Shown here piece by piece: positions 27,388 through 36,281 of a stretch of DNA of 64,000 nt. A program made the position numbers and the translations under genes. Where the stretch lies: contig NZ_CP042912.1 of the NCBI RefSeq assembly GCF_008087665.1, forward strand, positions 1,488,001 to 1,552,000, in the 5' to 3' direction. The notes under the pieces were generated by a model that was not told the origin of the DNA, ran no database searches, and worked only from the letters and a program-made list of their open reading frames with translations. Numbering within the stretch: position 1 is the first letter of the stretch; every line of letters begins with the position of its first letter. The stretch is from Mariniblastus fucicola (GTDB lineage: Bacteria; Planctomycetota; Planctomycetia; Pirellulales; Pirellulaceae).

Positions 27388-28776
27388 TCACTTTTCATAC
27401 TTCTTGCGAAGTCTCTCAACGACGCTTTGAATCTCGGTACGCTCTTTCGTCGATTCGATGATTTCAATCGCCCGATTTTCGACCAAACGAGCCGTTCGCT
27501 GTTTGCCAGACTCGCGCATCAGCATTGATTTGTGAAGTAAAGCTTCGGCACGCAAATCCGCCGGCACGTCGATGTCATCGGCGAAAGTATCCAGCACCTG
27601 AAGTGCTTTGGCTTCTTTTCCGGCCGCGTAGAGCGAATCCGCTTTGCCGCTGACGACTTCCGCGAGAACGTCGGGTGTGTTCTTGGCTGCCTCGATCGCC
27701 AGATCGAAAGTCTCGACGGCTTCGTCAAAACTTTGAACCGAATCCAGTAGTTCGCCTTTGCAAGCCAGCAAATAGACTCCACTATTCCCCTTGGCCTGGC
27801 TGTCTTTTATCGACTGTTCCAAATACTTCATCGCTTTGTCGCGACGTTTGGACCCAACCATCAAGTAAACCTTCTTGACGATCAGCCTTTCGACCGTTGA
27901 CTCTCCCAATCCTTCCAGCGCAATCATTTCGTCGAGCAAATCGTCAACGAGCGCCGGGTTGCCCATCTTGCGAACCAGGTTCAGCTTGATCTGCATGATC
28001 TCCAAGCGTTGCTTCGTCGTGAATTTGACCTCTCCGAGAATCTCGTCGATCATCGCGATGGCTCGTTTCGGCGAATCGAGCCGCGCGACCATCATCACAT
28101 CAGTCAAAATTGACTTGCGAAGCTCCGCGTCTTTGGCCTCGTTCCATTTCGTACGCAATCCGAGCTCATCGTCCTCGTCCAGCTTCACGATCTCTTCGAT
28201 GATATCTGAATAATACACGTCGCTGATTTCACGCGGCATTCCGGAAAGCGCTTCGTCAAGCAATCTTGCTCGATCGTCACCGGTGGCTTCGGCCGCAGCT
28301 TTCATTTTCTCGTCGCGAGTGATCCGGACCTGTCGGCTTTCTTCCAACATGCCCAGAAAGTTTTCTGTTCCGCCCTCTTCATAGCCGGCGAAGGCGTATG
28401 GCTTGAGTTCAGGGTCGACCAGAACGATTGTTGGGAACGAGTCGACGCCAAACTTTCTCGCCCACTCCTCGTTCTTCTTTTTGACTTCGTCTCGCAACGG
28501 CGAGTTCTTCAGAAAGTCGAACTTGACGAATACGAAATCGCCTTCGGCTTCGGCGTAGAAATCTTCGTCAGAGAAAACTTCCTGTTCCAGTTTCTTGCAC
28601 GGCGGACACCAATCGCTTCCGGTGTACAGCAACAACAGATCTTTGTTGTCTTTCGCTGCTGTTTTGATCGCACTGGTTGGGTCGTCTGACCATTGTCCCT
28701 CTTCCGCGTGTACGCACCGGCAAGTCAACACGACGACGATGGAAAGGAACGCGAAGAAAGTTGGGCGTGAAGCCAT
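27388..28776 (-). CDS. Secreted thioredoxin-fold protein with C-terminal helical repeats
   Basis: 462 residues from ATG at 28776, supported by AGGAC about nine bases upstream; the frame can be extended to a TTG at 28824. The signal peptide ends near CVHAEE. Residues about 30-150 are a thioredoxin fold with active site CPPC (GSDWCPPCKKLE), similar to the DUF255/thioredoxin-7 type. The C-terminal 300 residues are helical and look like TPR-type repeats (for example AVETFDLAIEAAKNTPDVLAEVVSGKA is one helix pair). A reductase or chaperone role for secreted proteins is likely. The partner is not evident from the neighbours. Confidence 0.85.
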   Translation of the reverse strand: MASRPTFFAFLSIVVVLTCRCVHAEEGQWSDDPTSAIKTAAKDNKDLLLLYTGSDWCPPCKKLEQEVFSDEDFYAEAEGDFVFVKFDFLKNSPLRDEVKKKNEEWARKFGVDSFPTIVLVDPELKPYAFAGYEEGGTENFLGMLEESRQVRITRDEKMKAAAEATGDDRARLLDEALSGMPREISDVYYSDIIEEIVKLDEDDELGLRTKWNEAKDAELRKSILTDVMMVARLDSPKRAIAMIDEILGEVKFTTKQRLEIMQIKLNLVRKMGNPALVDDLLDEMIALEGLGESTVERLIVKKVYLMVGSKRRDKAMKYLEQSIKDSQAKGNSGVYLLACKGELLDSVQSFDEAVETFDLAIEAAKNTPDVLAEVVSGKADSLYAAGKEAKALQVLDTFADDIDVPADLRAEALLHKSMLMRESGKQRTARLVENRAIEIIESTKERTEIQSVVERLRKKYEK

Positions 28777-29160
28777 AAAGTTTGTCCTGATCTTGCTGAG
28801 GGGCCGCAAAACTATATTTTGCAAAAAAAAGCGGCGACGAGCTATAAAACCCTACTGACATTCTAACAAACCTCAGCCGAGTAAGAGAGTGACGCAGAAT
28901 CTGCGTTGTTGTGGCTTTTTCCGCCATTCGCGGCGTCTGATCAGAAAGTTGACGGCGGCAAAGAGCGACCAAACAGTCCTGTCAAGCGGGGATACGCTTG
29001 AATTTGCCTGTACAAGCCTTACCATCGTGCTTGACTCCGTCGAAGGATGGGTCCTCGCCATTTAAAAAATTATTTAGTGACGGACAACCACCGGCGCGTG
29101 ACTGTGTGGAGGTTTCCATTTTCAGTTTCATTCTCGGCGTAAGTCATTCGAGGAAAAAAA
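28777..29160. other. Divergent intergenic stretch, 384 bases, upstream of csrA
   Basis: It lies between the thioredoxin-fold gene (minus) and csrA (plus). It has an A/T-rich patch with TTTAAAAAATTATTTAG near 29061 and a small dyad (GACGCAGAATCTGCGTT) near 28890. No gene is supported and no well-spaced promoter could be fixed. Confidence 0.45.
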
Positions 29161-29373
29161 ATGTTGGTACTCAGTAGAAAGGTCGGCGAACGAATCTGGA
29201 TCGGAGATGATATCTCCGTCACAGTAGTACGTATCACCGGTGGAGGCGTGAGACTGGGCATCGAGGCCCCGCACGAGTTGCCGGTCGTTCGCGAAGAACT
29301 GAAGAAGCGGCTTGAAGAACTCAATCCGGATGCGGAAATCGATTCTTCAGTGGCCGACCAGCAGGGCAGTTGA
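29161..29373 (+). CDS. csrA: CsrA-type RNA-binding translational regulator
   Basis: 70 residues. The start MLVLSRKVGERIWIG and the centre ITGGGVRLGIEAP are near-perfect CsrA signatures; the RNA-binding Arg in VVREE near residue 44 is kept. CsrA dimers bind GGA motifs in mRNA leaders and repress or stabilise the messages, often controlling carbon storage and motility. GAGG is eight bases before the ATG. The gene ends 27 bases before a convergent dehydrogenase. No fliW gene is in the window. Confidence 0.97.
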   Translation: MLVLSRKVGERIWIGDDISVTVVRITGGGVRLGIEAPHELPVVREELKKRLEELNPDAEIDSSVADQQGS

Positions 29374-29400
29374 ATTTTCCCGTCGACGATGGCTGCCGTT

Positions 29401-30429
29401 TTACTCAGTGATGTGCACCATCGCCTTCAGCACTTGAGCTTCCGGATCAAGAAACGACGCGAAGTCGCCAGAAAGGCTCTCCATCGTCGAACGGTGCGTG
29501 ATCCACGGATCCGTCACGATCTGGCCGCTCTCCATCAAACGCATGACCTCCGCGAAATCTTCCGGCATCGCGTTGCGACTACTCATCAAAGTCATCTCTC
29601 GGCGATGCATCGTCGGATGGTGAATGTTGATTTCGCCATTGGATACGCCGACGAACACAAGCGTGCCGCCAAAGGCAACAAAGTTCACCGCCGATGCCAT
29701 GCTTCCCGGATGTCCTGTCGCGTCAAAGACCACTTCGCAGAAATCTCCTCCGGTCAATGATTCCAGTTCCGCAGCGTGGCTTCCGTCCGGTTTAACTGCA
29801 ACGGTGTGTTCAATTCCCATCTTGTCACGACAGAACTTGAGCCGATCCTCGTTGATGTCCATCATGATGATCTTGCATCCACGAACGCGAACGAATTCAA
29901 CGCATGTCAAACCAATTGGTCCAGCGCCAATGATCAAAACGGTATCGTCCGGTTTCGGGTTGGCTCGATTGACCGCGTGGCAACCGATCGCCAGTGTCTC
30001 CACCAGTGCCAGTTGATCGTAAGCCAACGCATTGTTGACGTGCAATTTTTCAGCCGGGACATTGATTCGTTCGCACATGCCGCCATTGGAATGGATGCCG
30101 ATAACTTGCATGTCGTTGCAGCAGTTCGGTTTCCCTTTGCGGCTGGAGTAGCTGTCCGGATTGTTCATGTACGGTTCGATGCTGACGCGGTCTCCGACAG
30201 CTACGTTGCTGACTCCGGCACCAAGTTCGACGACTTCGCCGCCAAGTTCATGGCCGGGGATTCGCGGGAACTGGAAAAACGGAAATTTGCCCAACCAGGC
30301 CGACGTATCAGTTCCACAAATGCCGACCCGATGGATCGCAACCTGAACTTCTCCTTCGCCCGGAGAGCCTGGAGCATCGCATTCGATCACGCTGATTGTT
30401 TTTTCTGCATCGAAAGAGATTGCTTTCAA
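29401..30429 (-). CDS. Zinc-type medium-chain dehydrogenase (sorbitol/threonine dehydrogenase-like)
   Basis: 342 residues. The start is TTG at 30429, supported by GAGG seven bases upstream. The catalytic zinc residues are visible: Cys in GICGTD near residue 38, His-Glu in PGHELGGEVVELGAGV near residue 60 and Glu in LALVETLAIG near residue 144. The Rossmann motif is VLIIGAGPIGLTCVEF. The four-cysteine lobe for the structural zinc is mostly gone: that region reads SRKGKPNCCNDMQ. It likely oxidises a sugar alcohol or aldonate. It is divergent from the UxaE-like gene around a shared dyad, which suggests a uronate pathway. Which step it performs is inference. Confidence 0.88.
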   Translation of the reverse strand: MKAISFDAEKTISVIECDAPGSPGEGEVQVAIHRVGICGTDTSAWLGKFPFFQFPRIPGHELGGEVVELGAGVSNVAVGDRVSIEPYMNNPDSYSSRKGKPNCCNDMQVIGIHSNGGMCERINVPAEKLHVNNALAYDQLALVETLAIGCHAVNRANPKPDDTVLIIGAGPIGLTCVEFVRVRGCKIIMMDINEDRLKFCRDKMGIEHTVAVKPDGSHAAELESLTGGDFCEVVFDATGHPGSMASAVNFVAFGGTLVFVGVSNGEINIHHPTMHRREMTLMSSRNAMPEDFAEVMRLMESGQIVTDPWITHRSTMESLSGDFASFLDPEAQVLKAMVHITE

Positions 30430-30493
30430 CGGATCGCCTCAAAATGTTTCGTGTGAATCGGGAAAGCGGCCATTGTCCTCCGGCAATACGTTT

Positions 30494-30523
30494 TGACAAT
30501 GCCATTCGCGATTTGCATTGTCA
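30494..30523. promoter_or_regulatory. Candidate operator: perfect inverted repeat in a divergent promoter region
   Basis: TGACAATGC at 30494-30502 and GCATTGTCA at 30515-30523 are exact reverse complements with a 12-base spacer. The half-site centres are 21 bases apart, two turns of the helix, as expected for a dimeric repressor. It sits between the divergent dehydrogenase and UxaE-like genes. The left arm overlaps a TTGACA hexamer on the plus strand. Confidence 0.6.
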
Positions 30524-30627
30524 GCTTGCTGTCCGATTCGCCGCCAATCTGCGGATTCTGCTGCTGAGTCGAAGCAAGCCCGCTGGATTTTTCCGACAAT
30601 CATTCGATCATGTTGGGCTCGCTGACT

Positions 30628-30668
30628 GAAGCGTGAATGAGGTGCATGGAAGTCCTCGTTCACGCTTC
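30628..30668 (+). promoter_or_regulatory. Long hairpin in the leader of the UxaE-like gene
   Basis: GAAGCGTGAATGAGG at 30628-30642 pairs with CCTCGTTCACGCTTC at 30654-30668, 15 base pairs with one T-G wobble and an 11-base loop. It lies 52 bases upstream of the start codon. It could be a second operator, a leader structure or a REP-type unit. Confidence 0.5.
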
Positions 30669-30720
30669 GGGGCAGCGTTTCACGAAAAAGCTTCTGTCGA
30701 CATTGACCGGAAAGAGTCCC

Positions 30721-31977
30721 ATGCGTTTGATTGAAAAGTTCTCCTTTGGAGTTGGTGACCGCTTCACGCTTCAGGCTGCGGCCCAACTGGCTGCTGTGAT
30801 GAAGATCAATGAGCACGGTTTCGATGTCGTGCCTGTTTGGAATAAGTCCAATCGCGAGCATCTGACCATTGGCACCGAGCCGCAGAGCATTCGCGATGCT
30901 GCGGATGCCGCTTGCGAGAAATTGGGATATTCTGGGTTTCACTATGTCGACGCGGATCATATTAATCTCTCCACTGTCGATCGTTTTCTGCCCTGCAGCG
31001 ATTTCTTTACGCTGGACGTTGCCGACGCGATCGGTTCGCCCTGCAGCGAAGAAGAAATTGAAGCCTTCATTTCCGCCAATGAGAAACTGATCGGAACCCA
31101 TGAGATTGAAGGCATTCCGGACGCCGTCGTGATCACGCGCGAATCGATGGAAGCCGCGGCCAAGCAATTTCTCAAAGCCGTGCTTTCAACAGCGGAAATT
31201 TATCAGTACATCAAATCGAAAAAAGGCGACGAAGACTTCATCACGGAAGTCTCGATGGACGAAACGGATTCGCCGCAAACGCCTGTCGAACTGTTGATCA
31301 TCCTCGCGGCTCTGGCTCAGCATAACATTCCATTGCAAACCGTTGCGCCGAAGTTCACGGGTCGCTTCAATAAAGGCGTGGACTACGTCGGTGATGTTGA
31401 GCAGTTTGAGCGTGAGTTTTCCGACGACCTTGCCGTGATCGCATTCGCAGTCAAAGAATTTGGCTTGCCAGAGAATCTGAAGCTCAGCGTGCATTCGGGT
31501 AGCGACAAGTTTTCGATCTACCAGCCGATTCGCCGTTGCCTGGAAAAGACCGGTGCTGGGCTGCACATTAAAACAGCCGGAACGACATGGCTTGAAGAGA
31601 TCATCGGGCTCGCCGAAGCCGGCGGTGACGGGCTGGAGCTGGCGAAAGATGTTTACGCTCAGGCTTACGAAAAACGTGCTGCTCTCTGCGAGCCCTACGC
31701 GACGGTGATCGATATCGATGAGTCGAAATTGCCTTTGCCCGCAGAAGTCAACGGCTGGGATTCGGCGAAGTTCGTTTCCACGGTACGCCATATCCCTGAC
31801 GATCCGAATTTCAATTCTTCCGTTCGTCAGCTGTTGCACGTTGGATACAAAATCGCCGCGCTCAAGGGCGACGAATATCTCAATATGCTGAAGAAATACG
31901 AAGAGGTCGTGTCACGCAACGTCACCGAGAACCTTTTCGATCGCCATCTCAAGCCGTTGTTTCTCGGCGAAGCATAA
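30721..31977 (+). CDS. uxaE: Tagaturonate/fructuronate epimerase family protein (UxaE-like)
   Basis: 418 residues from ATG at 30721, with GGAAAGAG just upstream; an in-frame start at 30637 would cross the leader hairpin. Family-like blocks are FSFGVGDRFTLQAAAQL near the start, VDADHIN, the TEVSMDETDSPQTP segment, APKFTGRFNKGVDY and LSVHSGSDKFSIY near residue 260. UxaE interconverts D-tagaturonate and D-fructuronate, linking galacturonate to the glucuronate branch without the usual uxaB route. The assignment is by resemblance; other sugar-acid isomerases of the family are possible. It pairs divergently with a dehydrogenase. Confidence 0.75.
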   Translation: MRLIEKFSFGVGDRFTLQAAAQLAAVMKINEHGFDVVPVWNKSNREHLTIGTEPQSIRDAADAACEKLGYSGFHYVDADHINLSTVDRFLPCSDFFTLDVADAIGSPCSEEEIEAFISANEKLIGTHEIEGIPDAVVITRESMEAAAKQFLKAVLSTAEIYQYIKSKKGDEDFITEVSMDETDSPQTPVELLIILAALAQHNIPLQTVAPKFTGRFNKGVDYVGDVEQFEREFSDDLAVIAFAVKEFGLPENLKLSVHSGSDKFSIYQPIRRCLEKTGAGLHIKTAGTTWLEEIIGLAEAGGDGLELAKDVYAQAYEKRAALCEPYATVIDIDESKLPLPAEVNGWDSAKFVSTVRHIPDDPNFNSSVRQLLHVGYKIAALKGDEYLNMLKKYEEVVSRNVTENLFDRHLKPLFLGEA

Positions 31978-32050
31978 TCTGTCGTAGTGGCGAGTTCTGG
32001 CCTCTGTTCAATCGCGTCATTGCTGCCGTGGAATTCCTGACCACGGTACA

Positions 32051-32824
32051 ATGCCGGACATGAAAATCGCCACCTACAACGTCAACGGAATGCACTCTGC
32101 GATCAAGGACGGAGTCCTCGACTGGATCGTGGAAAACGACTTCGACATCGTATGCGTTCAGGAAACGAAGACGCATCCGGGATCGCTGCCGTTGCTGCTG
32201 CTCGACGGGATCGGCTACAGGCACCATTGGCATCCGGCGCGACGCAAGGGCTACAGCGGCGTGGCGACTTTCTCCAAAGTTGAACCGACGAAAGTCTATA
32301 AAGGTCTGGGCCTGGACGACTACGATGTTGAAGGCCGTGTGATCAGAACGGATTTCGACGATCTTACGATTTTCAATTGCTACTTTCCGAACGGCGGTTC
32401 AGGTGCGGAACGTCAGGCCTACAAAATGCGGTTCCTCGATGACTTTCAACATTGCATCGAAAGGTTGCTGGAAGAGCGCCCCAACATCATCGTCGTTGGT
32501 GACTACAACATCGCTCATCAAAAGATCGACATCTTCAACGCCGATCGCAACAACGGAAAATCAGGCTTCATGCCGGAAGAGCGCGACTGGTTCGATGGTT
32601 GGTTGGATTGCGGATTTGTCGATTCGTTTCGGCTAAAACATCCCGAAGCTGTCAGTTACACGTGGTGGCGGACAACTCAGTTTGCACGGCAGTCAAACAA
32701 GGGTTGGCGTTTGGACTATCAGTGCGTGAGCGATGCTTTGGTTCATCGGATCAAATCAGTTTCCCATGACCATGAAGCGTTACATTCCGATCATTGCCCG
32801 GTGATTCTCAAATTGGGCGAATGA
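32051..32824 (+). CDS. xth: Exodeoxyribonuclease III / AP endonuclease
   Basis: 257 residues. The EEP-fold motifs are all present: IATYNVNGM near the N-terminus, the metal-binding Glu in VCVQETKTH near residue 38, GDYNIAH near residue 152 with catalytic Asp and Asn, TWWRT near residue 202, LDYQCVS near residue 221 and the closing SDHCPV with the catalytic His near residue 249. It removes abasic sites and 3' blocking groups in base-excision repair. ATG at 32060 is an alternative start three codons in. It stands 73 bases after the UxaE-like gene and has no functional link to it. Confidence 0.94.
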   Translation: MPDMKIATYNVNGMHSAIKDGVLDWIVENDFDIVCVQETKTHPGSLPLLLLDGIGYRHHWHPARRKGYSGVATFSKVEPTKVYKGLGLDDYDVEGRVIRTDFDDLTIFNCYFPNGGSGAERQAYKMRFLDDFQHCIERLLEERPNIIVVGDYNIAHQKIDIFNADRNNGKSGFMPEERDWFDGWLDCGFVDSFRLKHPEAVSYTWWRTTQFARQSNKGWRLDYQCVSDALVHRIKSVSHDHEALHSDHCPVILKLGE

Positions 32825-32960
32825 GACCGGTCCCAAAAGGTTTGGGAATTCTAGTCAGGCATTTCATGCAAAGAGGTTCCCGATGCGCCGACTGCGAATC
32901 ATTGAGCCTGTGCCGAACAGCAGCTATCATCAGGTCGACCATTTCACCAGGGATATGCCA

Positions 32961-35132
32961 ATGAAGACCTCCAGTGTTTGCTTTACGTTCGCCGTTCTCA
33001 CAACCATGTTGATCAGCAGCGTCGCACACGCCGACGTGCGGTTGCCCGGTTTTTTTAGCGACCACATGGTGCTGCAGCAGCAATCAAAAATTAAGATCTG
33101 GGGATGGTCGGACGCAGGCGACGAGGTCACCGTTTCGATCGGCGAAAACAGCGCCGTCGCGACCACTAACGACGACGGGAAATGGCAAGTCGAATTGGCT
33201 CCGATGGAAGCCAGCAAAACTCCGGTCAGCCTTGTCGTCAAAGGCGGACACAACGAGATCAAGCTCACCGATTTGTTGATCGGAGAGGTTTGGCTTTGTT
33301 CTGGCCAGTCCAACATGGAATGGACGGTCGCTCGTTCAGTCAACGCAGAACAGGAGATCGCTGCCGCGGACTATCCACTGATTCGACACATCAAAATCCC
33401 TCGCGAACCATCGTCGACTCCCGTTGAAGATTTAAACGCGACGTGGCAAGTTTGCTCTCCCAAAACAGCCGGCAATTTTACGGCTTGCGGTTACTTCATG
33501 GCCAGGAAGCTTGCCAAAGAACTCGACGTACCGGTCGGTTTGATCAATTCATCATGGGGAGGCACGCGAGTCGAACCATGGACGCCGCCTGTTGGATTCG
33601 AGAAGGTTGAAGCACTCAAATCGATTCACGAATCTGTCATCGGCCGCACTCCAGGCAGCGCGACTTTCAAAAGCAAACTCTCCAGCTTCATCGCCGATTC
33701 GGAGAAATGGCTGGCAGAGGCGAAAGATTCTCTTGAACGTGGACTGTCGATCGGGAGTCCGCCTGAATATCCGGGTTCGCTCAAGCCATACACTTCGCAT
33801 CAGGACCCTACGATGCTCTACAACGGCATGATCCATGGCATGGTCGGTTTCCCGATTCGTGGTGCAATCTGGTATCAGGGAGAATCAAATCACAACGAAG
33901 GCATGCTGTACTTCGAAAAAAAGAAAGCGTTGATCAACGGCTGGCGAGAGCTTTGGGGACAGGGAGATTTTCCGTTCTACTTCGTGCAAATCGCTCCGTA
34001 TCAATACGGCAATGAAGATCCTTCGATTCTGGCCAGGTTCTGGGAAGCCCAAGCGGAAACCACGACGTTGCCGAAAGTCGAAATGGTCGTGATCAACGAT
34101 ATCGCAACGCTTAACGACATTCATCCTCCCAACAAGCAGGACGTCGGTCTGCGGCTTGCGAACCTTGCCCTCAAGTTTGACTATGGGAAAGCGGAGGTCG
34201 TCGCACTCAGCCCCGAGGTCGAAAGCCACTCGGTAGAAAACGGCAACTTGAAAGTTCGCTTCAAGAATGTCGGAGGCGGGCTGAAGACGCGTGACGGTAA
34301 TGCTCCGACTCATTTCGAGATCGTTGGCAAGGGTTCCAACGGCTTTCAACCAGCGACTGCATCCTTTGAAGGCGACGCAGTGATCGTGCTCAAGTCCGAG
34401 AAAGTTTCCGATCCGACAGCGTTCCGATTCGCATGGGACAAGCTTGCCGAGCCCAATCTCACCGGTGGCACAGGACTGCCCGTAGGAGCCTGTCGCGGCG
34501 GCAAAGTGCCCGGGTTTTTGGATGTGATTCCAGTAGGCGAGTATGACCTGGTCTACGAACTGAATCTGGCGAAACTTGGCGACCAAATCAAATACGATCG
34601 CAACAATAGTGCGAGCATCGGTGCTTTCGATCGGATCGGATATTTGCTGGAGTTGAATTCGAGCGAGTATGGCGACCAGAAACTTTTCGTCACGATGGAC
34701 GCCTTCACCGACAACGTGAAAGCGATTGGTGTTCCGACCGTTGAGTCAAAAGCAGTCTTCCAACAAAAGGTCAGTGGCCTGGAGGTGTTCGCCAATTCGA
34801 AGACGATCAAAACGGGAAAGATTGGTGAGGGAAATATCGAGTTCTGGCCAAACAACTATGGGCCAGGAAACGGATCGGGAGTGCCTGGTGCTTCCGGGCA
34901 GAAATTTGACTTCGGCGATACTTTCGCAGATCCAGAAGCCGGGTACGGCAGCATGCAAGTGCATAACTTCAAAGCGAAACAGACTCTGTTCGCGATCAAC
35001 CATTGGAGCCAGGGGAACAGCGCCGATATCGGAATCGGAAACGGCACGGGCGATCATAGCGACTGGACTTTTTCGTCGAGCGGTTCGAAGTACTCGGCGA
35101 AGAAACTGCGAATCTACGTTCGTCAAAAGTAA
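32961..35132 (+). CDS. Secreted sialate O-acetylesterase-like esterase
   Basis: 723 residues from ATG at 32961, chosen because it starts the signal peptide ([20 protein letters not shown]) and has AGGG nine bases upstream. The SIAE core begins [13 protein letters not shown]. The SGNH nucleophile Ser is in [12 protein letters not shown], the oxyanion region in [17 protein letters not shown] near residue 318 and the Asp-x-x-His in LNDIHPPNK near residue 385. Residues about 530-723 form an extra C-terminal region (from [12 protein letters not shown]), probably beta-rich, that is not part of the core esterase. It likely deacetylates sialic acids or other acetylated sugars outside the cell. It ends 12 bases before the next secreted protein. 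Confidence 0.88.
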   Translation: MKTSSVCFTFAVLTTMLISSVAHADVRLPGFFSDHMVLQQQSKIKIWGWSDAGDEVTVSIGENSAVATTNDDGKWQVELAPMEASKTPVSLVVKGGHNEIKLTDLLIGEVWLCSGQSNMEWTVARSVNAEQEIAAADYPLIRHIKIPREPSSTPVEDLNATWQVCSPKTAGNFTACGYFMARKLAKELDVPVGLINSSWGGTRVEPWTPPVGFEKVEALKSIHESVIGRTPGSATFKSKLSSFIADSEKWLAEAKDSLERGLSIGSPPEYPGSLKPYTSHQDPTMLYNGMIHGMVGFPIRGAIWYQGESNHNEGMLYFEKKKALINGWRELWGQGDFPFYFVQIAPYQYGNEDPSILARFWEAQAETTTLPKVEMVVINDIATLNDIHPPNKQDVGLRLANLALKFDYGKAEVVALSPEVESHSVENGNLKVRFKNVGGGLKTRDGNAPTHFEIVGKGSNGFQPATASFEGDAVIVLKSEKVSDPTAFRFAWDKLAEPNLTGGTGLPVGACRGGKVPGFLDVIPVGEYDLVYELNLAKLGDQIKYDRNNSASIGAFDRIGYLLELNSSEYGDQKLFVTMDAFTDNVKAIGVPTVESKAVFQQKVSGLEVFANSKTIKTGKIGEGNIEFWPNNYGPGNGSGVPGASGQKFDFGDTFADPEAGYGSMQVHNFKAKQTLFAINHWSQGNSADIGIGNGTGDHSDWTFSSSGSKYSAKKLRIYVRQK

Positions 35133-35144
35133 GTGAGCAGGTGG

Positions 35145-36233
35145 ATGGAACAAAACCGATTTCGCAATCTGTTGGTGATGCTGACGTTAGCCTGTTCATT
35201 GTCGAATTGGGCTGATCTCGTTGGTCTGCGTCCGGGCTGCTGTTCTCCTGTGGCTGGAACCTGTTCAGCTCAGGAAACCGATGTTGAGCGTCCGCAGGTG
35301 CTTAAGGTTTTGACATTCAATATTCTCTACGGCGGAGGTGAAGCCAAATCGGTTGGCTTTTCAAATGAAGACTTTGGCGGGTCCCGAATCGACGAGATCG
35401 CAGACGTTATTCTTCAAAGCCAAGCGGAGATTGTCTGCATTCAGGAAGACTGCGGTTCGGATGCGTTGCTGGAAGCACTAAGAGAAAGCAACCCGGACTG
35501 GAATCGCTACGATCATGTGTATTCAACATTCCCAATTCTTCCGGGAAGCAAAACGGACAAGGCTTGCGGCATGACGGTTTGCCAGGTTGAGTACGCAAAG
35601 GAAAAATTGCTGAGTGTCGTCAACTGTCACTGGTACCCGTCGCCGTTTGGACCAAGTTTGCTGCAGGACGAATTGAAGTTGGGACCGCCGAAGGACTTGA
35701 AGGCGTTGGCAGAGAAAATTCGGAAGAAGTCGGAAAAGTTCGAAGGCTATCGAGGCTACAACGCAACACTGGAGGCGATCAACAATGCTCCCGAAGGTTC
35801 GCCGGTCATACTTGCGGGAGACTTCAACGAGCCCAGCCATTTGGATTGGACGGTGAGGTTTTCCAAAGGCGGATTTGATCGCTGGCGTAAGAATCCAGGC
35901 ACGACGAAACTGAACTTTCCAGTTGCGTGGACTGGATCGCAGTTGGTCGCCAAAGCCGGGCTCGATGATGCTTATCGGAGTCGGCACCCCAATGAAGTTG
36001 AAAAACCCGGAGTGACTTTCACGCCTGAATATGCTCCCGGGACACAAGGCCGTCGACCAATTGAGGACCAGGCACACACCCGAATCGATCGTATCTATTT
36101 TTCTCCGCAGACTCTATCGCCAATCGTCGCCACTGTGATCGGCGAAGACAGCGAGTGGTCGGATCTTGCCTACGAAGGAAATTGGCCTTCAGACCATCGT
36201 GCTGTGCTTGTCGAATTTGAAGTCCAACAGTGA
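35145..36233 (+). CDS. Secreted endonuclease/exonuclease/phosphatase family protein
   Basis: 362 residues from ATG at 35145, with AGGTGG just before it; a GTG at 35133 directly after the previous stop is an alternative. A signal region (LLVMLTLACSLS) ends near TCSAQE. EEP-fold motifs: LTFNILYGGG near residue 57, VCIQEDCGS near residue 98, AGDFNEPSH near residue 225, DQAHTRIDRIYF near residue 308 and SDHRAVLVEF near the end. It could be a secreted nuclease, a sphingomyelinase-like enzyme or a phosphatase; the sequence does not decide. It is cotranscribed with the acetylesterase. Confidence 0.82.
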   Translation: MEQNRFRNLLVMLTLACSLSNWADLVGLRPGCCSPVAGTCSAQETDVERPQVLKVLTFNILYGGGEAKSVGFSNEDFGGSRIDEIADVILQSQAEIVCIQEDCGSDALLEALRESNPDWNRYDHVYSTFPILPGSKTDKACGMTVCQVEYAKEKLLSVVNCHWYPSPFGPSLLQDELKLGPPKDLKALAEKIRKKSEKFEGYRGYNATLEAINNAPEGSPVILAGDFNEPSHLDWTVRFSKGGFDRWRKNPGTTKLNFPVAWTGSQLVAKAGLDDAYRSRHPNEVEKPGVTFTPEYAPGTQGRRPIEDQAHTRIDRIYFSPQTLSPIVATVIGEDSEWSDLAYEGNWPSDHRAVLVEFEVQQ

Positions 36234-36281
36234 TGATCGTGCCCAAGGGACGGGCGAGTTGAAAAATTGAGCCCAGCGTGG

